NCBI GenBank assembly: GCA_009829735.1
Contig: CM020620.1
Span: 20,248,020-20,312,019, forward strand
From: Pyropia yezoensis
Lineage: Eukaryota; Rhodophyta; Bangiophyceae; Bangiales; Bangiaceae
DNA: 64,000 nucleotides
Direction: 5' to 3'
Made by a program: the position numbers and the translations under genes. The notes below the pieces were generated by a model that was not told where the DNA came from, made no database searches, and saw only the letters and a list, made by a program, of their open reading frames with translations. How positions within the stretch are numbered: the stretch's first letter is position 1; every line of letters starts with the position of its first letter. Shown piece after piece: positions 22,197 through 32,576 of the stretch.

Positions 22197-23470
22197 GGTG
22201 ACTGGAATAGAAAACGCCTTGCGGAGGGACAGATGGGGGTGGGGGTGCACGGCGAGAGCGGCAGGATGCGGCTGTGCCGGGAAGGTACTGTACTGTACAG
22301 TACATACGTATACACACAGCAGGGCGTCGACAAGGTGGCGCAGCGAGCAGAAGATGTACAGGCTGGGGTGGATCCAGGTGCCACAGACACAGAACCCCCC
22401 TTCTCAAAGCGTGTGTGTCTTTCCGCTTCCAACATTTTTTCACATTGGTTTTGTGCCAATCCCGTGGAGTTCCGCCACGTGGAACATACAACTGCAGAAC
22501 TGTCACCCCGAGCTCCTTGCCTCCTCCGGTCACCACGCATGGCTCACGGCAACGGCACGAGCATCATAACGCTCTATGTGCCGGTGGCGTGTCGGCGGTT
22601 TGCCGCGCTCGAGGCGACTCCCGTCGGTGAAACCGGCAAGTTCGGGGGGCCCTGGCATCCTCCGGCGACACAGGCGTCGCCGCAGTCTAAATATGTTTCC
22701 GAGTGATGGAGTCCACTAAGACTGGCTCGATGATGTTGTACATGCAATGTGATGGCTTGGAGGGGGGGCCGGGTGGGCGGAGGCGGGGGACGGCTGGGCT
22801 CACAAAGCATGTACGGGCCACCCACGAGCCTACTTGGCACCCAGCCCGTAAAGAGGGGAGACCGAGAGTGACTCGCGGGGCTGGAGGGAGCGGCGGTCCG
22901 TCCTCGACCCCTCAGTCCGCGAGACGCGACATTCTAGTCCGCGCCAGGGCATTGAAGCGGGTGGCTGCGCCGGCGGTGGTGAGACTTTTCTGAGCTGGAG
23001 GCGAGGACGTGTGCTACGTGTATCCGTCGAGTTTTATTTTTCGCCAAACGTTCTACACATTGACTTCTGCACAATTATTTTGACACGCTTCCGGTCTGAA
23101 CACAAAAATCGAATATTCTCTTTCGCCGGGCACAATTTTTGTACACACGTGTACATCCTTGGCGAGTTTCCCTGGATCATGCCTGGTCAAGATTGACCCT
23201 GGAACCCCCATCCAGACACCTGCATCTGCCATGGTCATCGCCTACATCTCCGGAGGTGCGAACCACGCTGGTTATCTTGCTCCGCCCTGAATACCACATG
23301 ACCACGTGCTTTCTCTTGCTCACGCCCACCACGCGACAACGCTTACTATACGCGCACCCCTCCTGTGTGCTACAACCTTCGTTGACCACTGGGCCGTGGC
23401 GTTCACGCCCATCTCCGGCCTGCGTCGACAGGTGCGGTGCCTCTCGCCCTTCCCCCCCTCCCCCTCCGCG
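22197..23470. promoter_or_regulatory. Divergent intergenic region DJ-1 / DNL protein
   Basis: About 1.27 kb separates two start codons facing away from each other. On the DJ-1 side the sense strand has C-runs 38-50 bases upstream of ATG (22234-22246); on the DNL side a CT-rich tract ends just before ATG. No other gene is evident. Confidence 0.4.
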
Positions 23471-24322
23471 ATGGCCACCGCCGCTTTTCTAGGCCTTGTC
23501 AGCCTGCCGTTGCGCCCTCGCGGTCGCGCCGGCGGGGGATGCCGGTCGGGACGGCGACCCCCCGCCGCTCCCCCCTCCTCCTCCCCCGCGCCCGCCGTCG
23601 TCATTGTCACTGCCGCGACGGGCGGCGACGACAAGAACCGGGCGCTCCCGGCGGCCAAGGGCTTTGGCGCCCCCACCCCGGGGGGGGCCGGCCGCCGCGG
23701 CCGCGGCGGCGGCGGCGCGGACGCGCGCCGCGCCGACGCGTCGGCTGCGGGCGCGTCGGTGGGCGCGGCTGGCGGTGGCGACGGGACGCTGGGCTTTGTG
23801 GGCGCCGACACGATGGGCATCGTCTTTACGTGTGGGGTGTGCGACACTCGCATTTCCAAGTCTATCTCCCGCACCAGCTACGAGCGGGGTGTTGTTCTCA
23901 TCCAGTGCCCTGGATGTGAAAAGTGCGTGGCGTCGTCGCCTCCCCCCCCCCCCTATCCGTTATCGTCCTGACGTTGCGCTTCTCTTTGTTTTTTTTGTTT
24001 CTTTTCGTGCGTGCGTGGGTGGGCCCGACCCAGCTGCCGGTTGGGGTGCCGCGAGGCACTTGCGGGAGACCCGGTCCCTGGCCAGACCACGCCACTGACA
24101 TCACGACCTAGCGTTGACGGCCATGGGGCGCGTGTTGGTTTGTTCCTTTGTTGGCGGCCTCTGGTCTAACTCTGCAGGCGGCACGTCATCGCTGACAACC
24201 TGGGACACTTCTCGCAACTCACCGGTGGGAAGAAGAATGTCGAGGAGATGGTGGGTGAGGAGGTGACCCGTGTGTCGACTGACGTGTACAAAGCGAGTTT
24301 GAGAGTCTTAACTATCGGTTAA
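23471..24322 (+). CDS. DNLZ: DNL zinc-finger protein (Zim17/Hep1-like Hsp70 escort), two exons
   Basis: Exon 1 is 23471-23922 and exon 2 is 24178-24322, with a GTGCGT donor and TCTGCAG acceptor splitting a lysine codon; the product is 198 aa. The DNL domain is complete: FTCGVCDTR and IQCPGCEK supply the two CxxC zinc pairs, and exon 2 supplies RHVIADNLGHFSQL with the signature D-N-L. Family members keep mitochondrial or plastid Hsp70 (Ssc1/HSC70 type) soluble and active. The first 110 residues are Arg/Ala/Gly/Pro-rich and consistent with an organelle transit peptide plus linker; mitochondrion versus plastid cannot be decided. The Fanzor gene begins its 3' flank only about 170 bp after the stop, tail to tail. 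Confidence 0.93.
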
Positions 24323-24491
24323 ACCCCTCCGGGAAACATCCGACTCATCCTGGGAAAGGTCCCCGGGAAAAGCCGGCGTCTAACCTACTAGTGAACGGCC
24401 GACAATTACCCATAATTGGCTCGTCGGCGAAAAAGGGGGCGGCTGACGCACCCCGTGGTAGGTGAGGGTCACGGGCAAGATGTGCGCTGTC
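24323..24491. other. Fanzor 3' flank with hairpin at 24398-24428
   Basis: A 169-bp spacer between two convergent stops. GCCGAC-AATTA at 24398-24408 pairs with TAATT (24413-24417) and GTCGGC (24423-24428). In Fanzor and TnpB loci the guide RNA scaffold usually spans the nuclease 3' end and the element's right end, so this is where one would look; that function is inference. Confidence 0.4.
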
Positions 24492-27400
24492 TTAGCGTCT
24501 TGCAGTGTCCACCAGACCACGGGGCGCGTCTGTCGCCCCCGTCTCCGCCCGACGTACCCCGTCCATGGCACTGCCGGCCGCCGCCACCTGTTCCCCACCA
24601 GGAGCACCGCGTCGCGTCGTACAGGACGCCGCCGTCGCGTCGCCGTCGACAACCCCCCTACCGCCACCGCCACCGCCACCGCCACCGCCACCGCCACCAC
24701 CACCGTCGACGACAGTGTCCACTGCAGCCAGTACGGGCCATACATCGACCCGCGTAGTCGCACGGGTGCGACGTACAGGCGGGACGGGAACACCACTGGG
24801 AGGACGCTTGGTCGTCCAGGCCCACCTCATACCAAACGGGCGCTTGAAAGGCCACACGTTGGTACCCGTGAGACGACGAGCGGCCACCCACGCAATGTTG
24901 CGGGCCGCAACGTCGTCCCGATTGCGAATCACGGGCGGGTGTGGCGCTGGGTGACCGGGGCCTTGTGGGGCCGCGAGAGAGCACGTGTAGCAGCCCTTGG
25001 CCGCCCACTCGCTCAGCCGCCTCGGGTCGGCATAGACGGCGCGGTCCTCGACGGCACAGGCGGCCAGCGCGGCCGCGCGCCGCGCCACAGCAGCAGCACG
25101 GGCAGTGGCTCGGACGGCCTCCCGGTAGGCGTCGGGGTCTGGCCCTCGGCGCGTCACGTGGGTAGCAGAGGGGAGGGCCCGCTTTGGCCGCCCCCGACGC
25201 GAACCCGCCGCCATCCGCACACGCCGTGTCGACGGCAGAGGGCCGGCCGGCGGCCCATACAGCTCTCTTGGAATCTTGGGGGGGGAGTTGCCCGTCGAGT
25301 AGATGAGCACCATCTTGTCGTGACACTCGGAGCACGCCTGGCTGGTGTTGAACTCGTCCTGGTCGACAAACCAGCACAGCCGTCGGAGGTGGCGGCGGAG
25401 CCAGGCGTCCCCCCCGCGCACGCGCTCGGTGCCCATGGCCACGACGACCGCGCCGCCGCCACGGACCTGGCGAAGGAGGCCGCCGGTCAGGTCCCGCGCC
25501 ACCGAGGCAGCAAAGCGGCCGCGTTGGATGGCCTTGCGCACACGCGCTGCCCGCAGGTGTCGCGTGGCTTGCGCGCCAAATCGCTGGCCGTACGCGGCCG
25601 TGTCGCGACGGGCGGCCCACTCGAGCGTTGCCTGCAGGTGCTTGCCGTCGTCGCCGGTACGCATCGTGCCGTGTGCTGCTGCCAAGTCGACGGGTGGTAG
25701 GTGGCCAGCGACGCCGCCTCCGTCACCCGCCGCCGCCGCCACCAGTCCCGCCACCGCCGCCGCCACCGGTCCCGCCTCAGTACCGCTGCGTGCCCGCCAC
25801 TGCTTCCACGCACGGGCCAAAAAGTTACCGCCGCTGGCCTCGCGAAAGTGGGCGGCACTCAGGCTGTAGCAAAGGCCGGGGACGGGTGCCAGTCGACGAC
25901 ACCCCTTGCGCCGGGGCAGCGCGTCCACCCGGTCCTGCAGCGGCGCGTCTGGGGTGGTGCCGCTGTCACTGTCGCCCGCCGCGGCAGTGGGGTCCACCAG
26001 CCACCGTGCCACCTTTTCCGCCTCGTGACGGGGCACAGTCCACCGGGACAGGCGCGTGCGACGCAGCACACGCCGCACCGAGGTGGCGAGCTGGGTGCGG
26101 CGGGCCCGTCGGATGGACGCCTGCGGCCCACGCCGCACGCGCCCGTGGCCACCGCCGGGGCTCGCCGTCTGGTAGGTCTTTGCCTCGGGGGGCGTCGTCG
26201 CACCCGCCGCCGCCGGGGCCACCGCCGCCGCATCATCGTCGCTCCCGTCGGGTAACAACCGCCGCGCTTGTCGCTTGGAGCGCCCCCCCCCTGTGCCCGC
26301 CCCTGCAGCCGGGGCGCCCGCCGCCGCCCGCTTCCTAGACCCCCCCGGTGGGTGGCCGTCGGGCACGGTGGCGGCTGCCGCCACCCCGTCTTGGACGCCC
26401 GCCCCACGCAGGAGCGCCACGGCCGCCCGGTTGAGCGCGTCCAAGCCCATGTGGCGGGACCACGCGGCGCGCATCGCGGCTACAGCGGGGCGGGCGGGGA
26501 GGTCTGCCGTCGCCACGCGCTCACCCGGTGCTGCCGACAGTACGGCAGACCGTCCCGGGTCTCCGCCGACCATCTGGAGCCACCGGACGCGCGCCAACGG
26601 CAGGCCAGCCCGCTCCAGCTGCGTCAGTACCCCCGCCCGGGACGCAAAGCCTTTGCCGCCGCGGTCCCGCGCACGTCCACCGCCGTCCAGCTTCTTGGCC
26701 CAGGCCACCGCCCGCGCCTCGGCCTCTGCGGCCGTGTCGGGTCGAGACAGAAAAAACGTCACCGCCACGCCGTCGGTAGACAGCTGGGAGGCGGCCCGGT
26801 TGGCGCGGCCACCGACACCCGCCATGGCGGCCAGCACCGCTGCACCGCCCGTTCGCAGCTCTGGCCATGCCCGAAGACTGGGGTGGCCACGCACCCCCAC
26901 GCCAGTGGCGGCCGAAACTGCCCGCAACAGGGCGAGCATCTTGTCCGGCACCAGCGTGCCGTGCCCGTGGAGCACCGCTCGGGCGCCAGGGATGAGGGCG
27001 TACGGGCTCCCCACACCCACATTCAGGACGTGGAGGAGAAACGGCACGTACGCCCACCAGCGGCGCTTCTTCACAGGCGTTGCTGGAAAGAGGCCCGCCA
27101 CAGAGGGTGGCATGGCCGCCCGCATGACAGCCACCCGTTGCGCCAGCGCCTGGACCAGGTGCTGGGGGACGCCGTCGAGGCCCCGCCGGCCCGGCGTTGC
27201 CTTGTCCGCGGTACCCGCGCGGAAGCGCGCGGCCGCCCACCGCGTCAGCCGCCGCTCCGTGTCCCAGGCAGAGCCGCCCGCTGGAGCAGCCGTGGCAGGG
27301 GGGGAGGTGGCCAGCGTGTCCTTGGCCGCCTTGGCGCCCAGCTTGCGACACGCCGCGTCCACACACCGCCCGGCGTGGGTGGCCACGATGGTGGCGACGG

Positions 27401-28688
27401 GCTCCCATCGTGCCGTGTTGTTGCTCGCCGGAAGATACCGGTCGCACGCAGCTGCCGTGACGGCCATCACCTGCGTCAGGGCGTAGGAGAGCGCCTCTGC
27501 CAGCAGTGGGTGGCTCGTCGTCACCACAGAGCGGGCGCGCGCCATCCGCGTGTTGGCCCGCCCCTTGCCACACCCCGCACACACGGTGCCCGCTTGCAGG
27601 GGACTGCCAGACACACCCTCGCAGCCGCAGGCGTAGGCCAACCACAGCCAGACGGGCGCCCAGTTTGCGGGCACGGCCCCCGTCCAGTCGGCGTCCTCGG
27701 CGGCTGCGTCCGCGACGGTCGACGCCAGGCGGCGCAATGCCACGTCGAGGACGCGGAGCATGAGGAAGCGGAGCTTTGTAGCCGCCCCAGAGAGGTCCTC
27801 CAGCTCTGCTTGCAGCGCCGTCTCTACCGCCGCGCGCGTGTCGGCGTCGTCCTTGTCGTCCCCAAACAACGCCCTTGCCAGGACGCCCATCGGCACGGTA
27901 CACGCCCGCGTCTGCCGTCCAGTGCTCTGAAGCGGGTCCTTGCAGTCGGGGTCGACGCCGCGGTCGTAGGCCGCTGACACACCCCCACAGTGCCGCTGCA
28001 CCGGGCAGGCGGCGTCCCCGCTGCTGTGGCCCCCTCCCAGGCAGTCGCGACACTTGGGCGCGGCCGCCGCCGCCGCCGCCGGGACGGCGGCGGCAGCGGC
28101 AGCGGCGGCGGCAGCGGCTGCCGGCCCTGCACCAGCCGGGGCCTTGCAAGAGGTGACCTTGTGCCCGGGCTCGCCACATCCGCTACACTTTTGCGTCCGC
28201 CCCTTGCGGGCGGGCGGTGCGTCCGTGGCAGCCTCGCGCCGGGACAAGCCCGCGGCGGCCACGCCAATCAGCCCAGCGGCCGTCTTGGCGCGTGCGGCGA
28301 GTTCCACCTCGGCCTCGCTTGCCTCCGCCCGACCACCACAGTACACGCTGACCGCCTGTGCCGCGCCGGTGATGGCCGCGACGAGGTCCTCGCCGGCGCC
28401 GTCGAGGGGGCCCGCCGCCTCCTCATCCTTGGCCGCCTGCTGCACCTGCGCGACGGCGGCAGACCAGCCGGCCGACGAGGCCGCGTCGCCCCCTGGGGGT
28501 GCAGACACGCCCTGCAGGCGGCTCAGGTTGGCGGCGAGCACCGCCCGCTTGAGCGTCACCACGTTGCGTGCGTCTTGAACGTACGCCTGCTCTTGTACCG
28601 GGTCCCACTCCTCGTCCGAGGTGGTGTCGCCGTCCAGCCCGTCGACGCCAATGTTTTGGTCGCTGCCGTCGTCGTCATCATCGTTCAT
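24492..28688 (-). CDS. Fanzor (TnpB-like) RNA-guided nuclease with zinc knuckles, 1,398 aa
   Basis: The start ATG at 28688 gives an acidic N-terminus (MNDDDDDGSDQN); the stop is TAA. Two CCHC-type knuckles lie near residues 165-181 (CSGCGEPGHKVTSC) and 208-226 (CRDCLGGGHSSGDAAC). The C-terminal half has the split RuvC arrangement of TnpB/Fanzor: RuvC-I in GGDPGRSAVLSAA (Asp near 709), a candidate RuvC-II in VVVAMGTERV (Glu near 1086), zinc-ribbon pairs in TSQACSEC (near 1118) and CYTC (near 1233), and RuvC-III in NRDDVAARNIA (Asp near 1253). Such proteins are guided by RNA from their own locus to cut DNA. This one is much longer than usual, with a long disordered insert after RuvC-I and the extra knuckles. 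All catalytic positions and the frame are intact, so it may be active. A poly-C tract precedes the ATG. Which glutamate acts in RuvC-II is uncertain. Confidence 0.85.
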   Translation of the reverse strand: MNDDDDDGSDQNIGVDGLDGDTTSDEEWDPVQEQAYVQDARNVVTLKRAVLAANLSRLQGVSAPPGGDAASSAGWSAAVAQVQQAAKDEEAAGPLDGAGEDLVAAITGAAQAVSVYCGGRAEASEAEVELAARAKTAAGLIGVAAAGLSRREAATDAPPARKGRTQKCSGCGEPGHKVTSCKAPAGAGPAAAAAAAAAAAAVPAAAAAAAPKCRDCLGGGHSSGDAACPVQRHCGGVSAAYDRGVDPDCKDPLQSTGRQTRACTVPMGVLARALFGDDKDDADTRAAVETALQAELEDLSGAATKLRFLMLRVLDVALRRLASTVADAAAEDADWTGAVPANWAPVWLWLAYACGCEGVSGSPLQAGTVCAGCGKGRANTRMARARSVVTTSHPLLAEALSYALTQVMAVTAAACDRYLPASNNTARWEPVATIVATHAGRCVDAACRKLGAKAAKDTLATSPPATAAPAGGSAWDTERRLTRWAAARFRAGTADKATPGRRGLDGVPQHLVQALAQRVAVMRAAMPPSVAGLFPATPVKKRRWWAYVPFLLHVLNVGVGSPYALIPGARAVLHGHGTLVPDKMLALLRAVSAATGVGVRGHPSLRAWPELRTGGAAVLAAMAGVGGRANRAASQLSTDGVAVTFFLSRPDTAAEAEARAVAWAKKLDGGGRARDRGGKGFASRAGVLTQLERAGLPLARVRWLQMVGGDPGRSAVLSAAPGERVATADLPARPAVAAMRAAWSRHMGLDALNRAAVALLRGAGVQDGVAAAATVPDGHPPGGSRKRAAAGAPAAGAGTGGGRSKRQARRLLPDGSDDDAAAVAPAAAGATTPPEAKTYQTASPGGGHGRVRRGPQASIRRARRTQLATSVRRVLRRTRLSRWTVPRHEAEKVARWLVDPTAAAGDSDSGTTPDAPLQDRVDALPRRKGCRRLAPVPGLCYSLSAAHFREASGGNFLARAWKQWRARSGTEAGPVAAAVAGLVAAAAGDGGGVAGHLPPVDLAAAHGTMRTGDDGKHLQATLEWAARRDTAAYGQRFGAQATRHLRAARVRKAIQRGRFAASVARDLTGGLLRQVRGGGAVVVAMGTERVRGGDAWLRRHLRRLCWFVDQDEFNTSQACSECHDKMVLIYSTGNSPPKIPRELYGPPAGPLPSTRRVRMAAGSRRGRPKRALPSATHVTRRGPDPDAYREAVRATARAAAVARRAAALAACAVEDRAVYADPRRLSEWAAKGCYTCSLAAPQGPGHPAPHPPVIRNRDDVAARNIAWVAARRLTGTNVWPFKRPFGMRWAWTTKRPPSGVPVPPVRRTRATTRVDVWPVLAAVDTVVDGGGGGGGGGGGGGGGRGVVDGDATAASCTTRRGAPGGEQVAAAGSAMDGVRRAETGATDAPRGLVDTARR

Positions 28689-28705
28689 CGTGAAGCTGGG
28701 GCGGG

Positions 28706-28744
28706 GGGGTGGGGGGGGGGGGGGGGGAGGGGGGGGGGGGGGGG
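28706..28744. repeat. Poly-G tract upstream of Fanzor ATG
   Basis: G-runs with single interruptions, poly-C on the sense strand of the Fanzor gene and 18-56 bases before its start codon. The length is likely unreliable in the assembly. Confidence 0.8.
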
Positions 28745-29990
28745 CGGAGGCGGATGAGCGGGTTGTGTGTGTGGGAACGACTGTGAGGAGGGTGGGTGGG
28801 AGGGATTGTCGACGGTGGCTGACGGGGTTGGCAAAGATGGGGAACCTCGGGGCACCACCTACCGCCCTATTTATTGTCTGGCAAGGCACCATCCGGGCCG
28901 GGGTCCTCACTCGATGCCGTACGCGTGCTGTAGACGCTGGCGATGGGCGGCACGGGCCGTCAGGAGGCCGGCGGTCCAGGTCCTCCCAACGCCCTCCCGC
29001 CCCCCCCCTCCCCCCCCTCTCCGCCCGCCCCCCGCCACCCCCCAACCGACGCTACCTCTCTGGCAGGGGGCAGAGCGGAGGATGCTCGCACCGCCACGTG
29101 CCCCTGTGGGCTGTCGCGTGGCCTGAGCTCGCCGCCCCGGAAATGAAAGGTCCTTCTCATCTCTGCGGCACCCGTGGCCGACGGTGGCTGCCGTGAGAGT
29201 GTCCTGTGGCGCGGCGGCGGTGGTGGCGGAGGGGCTCGCGGTGGCGGTGGTGGGGCTGGCGGTGGTGGTGTGGCGGCGGCGGTGGTGGTGATGGGGTTGG
29301 CGGCCCAATTGCAGACCGCGCACAGACGCTGTGCTCATGGCAGCCGCCAGTAGCACGACGGTGGGTGCGGGACGGAGTGCACCGCACGCACTGCGGCATT
29401 TGAGCCGACTGACACGCCCGCTTCCGTGCGGCTCGCCCAACCATGGCGAGCGAGCGCCCCCCCCCCCCCCCCCCCTCCCCCCCCCCCCCTCCCCCCCTCC
29501 CGACGGCACGTAATGGGAGAGTGACCGCCACCGTGCTGCGGGGCAATAACAACACTGCAATTGAACCCACCCTCGGCACTGCCTGCTCGCCACGGTGCAT
29601 GCGGAGCGGGCGTGTTGGGACGCGGGCACCCAGCCTTTTGGTGCTTCCGGGAGGCCCCGTCCGTTTGCAATGCACTACGAGCACCGTTTGGGAAAAATGT
29701 CATCCTGGACGTCTTGGTGGGGGGGGAGGGGGGGCAGTCGTGTAATGCAAACCCACCGCCACAGACGGCATTGCCATGCTGCGAGCTCACCGCGCGGTGC
29801 ATCCAAATGGCCTGTCACCAGCACACGACACCACGCGGGCCGCGTGGACCTACGGCTCGCGTCAGACCCGGGGGCGCCGAGGGAAGCGACTGACCTGACC
29901 TGCATGTGGCTGAACGTGCGGCCGACGGATGAGAGCACCCATCCCGGACACCCCCGTCACTGTCCAATTCAACATCATCTCGCGCCGCCG
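28741..29990 (+). repeat. Left copy of 1.25-kb duplicated segment
   Basis: This stretch matches 30522-31766 almost base for base; differences are mostly single-base indels in homopolymers. It ends exactly at the N-run. No gene is supportable in it; it contains the Fanzor upstream flank, GGT/GGC repeats and C-runs. Confidence 0.9.
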
Positions 29991-30490
29991 NNNNNNNNNN
30001 NNNNNNNNNNNNNNNNNNNNNNNNNNNNNNNNNNNNNNNNNNNNNNNNNNNNNNNNNNNNNNNNNNNNNNNNNNNNNNNNNNNNNNNNNNNNNNNNNNNN
30101 NNNNNNNNNNNNNNNNNNNNNNNNNNNNNNNNNNNNNNNNNNNNNNNNNNNNNNNNNNNNNNNNNNNNNNNNNNNNNNNNNNNNNNNNNNNNNNNNNNNN
30201 NNNNNNNNNNNNNNNNNNNNNNNNNNNNNNNNNNNNNNNNNNNNNNNNNNNNNNNNNNNNNNNNNNNNNNNNNNNNNNNNNNNNNNNNNNNNNNNNNNNN
30301 NNNNNNNNNNNNNNNNNNNNNNNNNNNNNNNNNNNNNNNNNNNNNNNNNNNNNNNNNNNNNNNNNNNNNNNNNNNNNNNNNNNNNNNNNNNNNNNNNNNN
30401 NNNNNNNNNNNNNNNNNNNNNNNNNNNNNNNNNNNNNNNNNNNNNNNNNNNNNNNNNNNNNNNNNNNNNNNNNNNNNNNNNNNNNNNNNN
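29991..30490. other. Assembly gap, 500 N
   Basis: Exactly 500 N, a conventional unknown-size gap. The flanks overlap each other, so no real sequence may be missing. Confidence 0.98.
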
Positions 30491-31766
30491 GGGGGGGGGG
30501 GGGGGGGGGGGCGGGGGGGGGGGGGCGGAGGCGGATGAGCGGGTTTGTGTGTGGGAACGACTGTGAGGAGGGTGGGTGGGAGGGATTGTCGACGGTGGCT
30601 GACGGGTTGGCAAAGATGGGGAACCTCGGGGCACCACCTACCGCCCTATTTATTGTCTGGCAAGGCACCATCCGGGCCGGGGTCCTCACTCGATGCCGTA
30701 CGCGTGCTGTAGACGCTGGCGATGGGCGGCACGGGCCGTCAGGAGGCCGGCGGTCCAGGTCCTCCCAACGCCCTCCCGCCCCCCCTCCCCCCCCTCCCCC
30801 CCGCCCCCCGCCACCCCCCAACCGACGCTACCTCTCTGGCAGGGGGCAGAGCGGAGGATGCTCGCACCGCCACGTGCCCCTGTGGGCTGTCGCGTGGCCT
30901 GGCTCGCCGCCCCGGAAATGAAAGGTCCTTCTCATCTCTGCGGCACCCGTGGCCGACGGTGGCTGCCGTGAGAGTGTCCTGTGGCGCGGCGGCGGTGGTG
31001 GCGGAGGGGCTCGCGGTGGCGGTGGTGGGGCTGGCGGTGGTGGTGTGGCGGCGGCGGTGGTGGTGATGGGGTTGGCGGCCCAATTGCAGACCGCGCACAG
31101 ACGCTGTGCTCATGGCAGCCGCCAGTAGCACGACGGTGGGGTGCGGGACGGAGTGCACCGCACGCACTGCGGCATTTGAGCCGACTGACACGCCCGCTTC
31201 CGTGCGGCTCGCCCAACCATGGCGAGCGAGCGCCCCCCCCCCCCCCCCCTCCCCCCCCCCCCCCTCCCCCCCTCCGACGGCACGTAATGGGAGAGTGACC
31301 GCCACCGTGCTGCGGGGCAATAACAACACTGCAATTGAACCCACCCTCGGCACTGCCTGCTCGCCACGGTGCATGCGGAGCGGCGTGTTGGGACGCGGGC
31401 ACCCAGCCTTTTGGTGCTTCCGGAGGCCCCCGTCCGTTTGCAATGCACTACGAGCACCGTTTGGGGAAAAATGTCATCCTGGACGTCTTGGTGGGGGGGG
31501 AGGGGGGGCAGTCGTGTAATGCAAACCCACCGCCACAGACGGCATTGCCATGCTGCGAGCTCACCGCGCGGTGCATCCAAATGGCCTGTCACCAGCACAC
31601 GACACCACGCGGGCCGCGTGGACCTACGGCTCGCGTCAGACCCGGGGGCGCCGAGGGAAGCGACTGACCTGACCTGCATGTGGCTGAACGTGCGGCCGAC
31701 GGATGAGAGCACCCATCCCCGGACACCCCCGTCACTGTCCAATTCAACATCATCTCGCGCCGCCGC
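30491..31766 (+). repeat. Right copy of 1.25-kb duplicated segment
   Basis: It starts at the gap edge with poly-G and repeats the sequence left of the gap until CGCGCCGCCG, then continues into new sequence. This is the layout of two contigs with overlapping ends. Confidence 0.9.
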
Positions 31767-31793
31767 CCAAATCCCCTCCCCTCCCGTTGATCC

Positions 31794-31998
31794 GCGTCGG
31801 TGTCAGCCGGTGATCGGGCTCCTCGGAATTCGAAATTCAATTCGTCCCCCCTCCCCCGCCCGTCGCCCTCTCTTCATGGTTTCCCCCCCACTCCCTCCCA
31901 CCTGCCCCTCTTGACAAAGACGGCCCTCCCACCCTATCTATTTAGCGTCGGTGTCGGCCGGTGATCGGGCTCCTCGGAATTCGAAATTCAATTCGTCC
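31794..31998. repeat. 54-bp direct repeat, two copies 151 bp apart
   Basis: Copies at 31794-31847 and 31945-31998 differ at one base; the core contains GGAATTCGAAATTCAATTC. The spacing suggests a small element flanked by direct repeats or an internal duplication. 31999-32576 shows nothing further that I can assign. Confidence 0.85.
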
Positions 31999-32576
31999 GG
32001 GGGGCGCGCCCATTGAGGGGTCGATTAGATGTATAATGGCCTATGGACCTTTTCATGAGCGAATGGTGGGTCCTGCGTGTGTCCGAGTCATTTTTGTGTC
32101 ACTGAGTGGTGGGTTTAATGACCCTAATTTTCATCGCAGACCAAGCCACCACCTGCTGAGCAGTGGCGCGTCACCACCCTGGTGATGTGCGCCTTGTGGG
32201 CTGTTTGAGAGGCAGTGACGCGGGAGTGCGTGTGTGAGTGTTTGAGGGGCAGTGAGGCGTGAGTGAGGCGTCAGTGCAAGTCCTTTGGCGGCAGGAGGGT
32301 GCGGGGGGGGGGGGGCCAAGTCGCTCGGTGGCAGCTCGGTGGCAGCCCACACCATTGCCGACGAGGTCAAACGATCACATGTCTGGCAACGGCACCGCAC
32401 CCGACTGGTGAATGGTAAACAGGTAAGTTCAACTTCTCGCCCCAAACGACCCCCCATTTCGTCGTGAAAGTAGTGAATTTGCCGAAAAGAAATTAACAAA
32501 TACCATCAAAATCATGACGCAATCAGAAAACACTTATTCACCCGTCGACACATAACAATCTCGACAAGGATCCGAA

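Noticed and set aside
28907-29802. Minus-strand frames in the duplicated block as genes
   Set aside because: Frames differ between the two near-identical copies because of homopolymer indels, so none is maintained.
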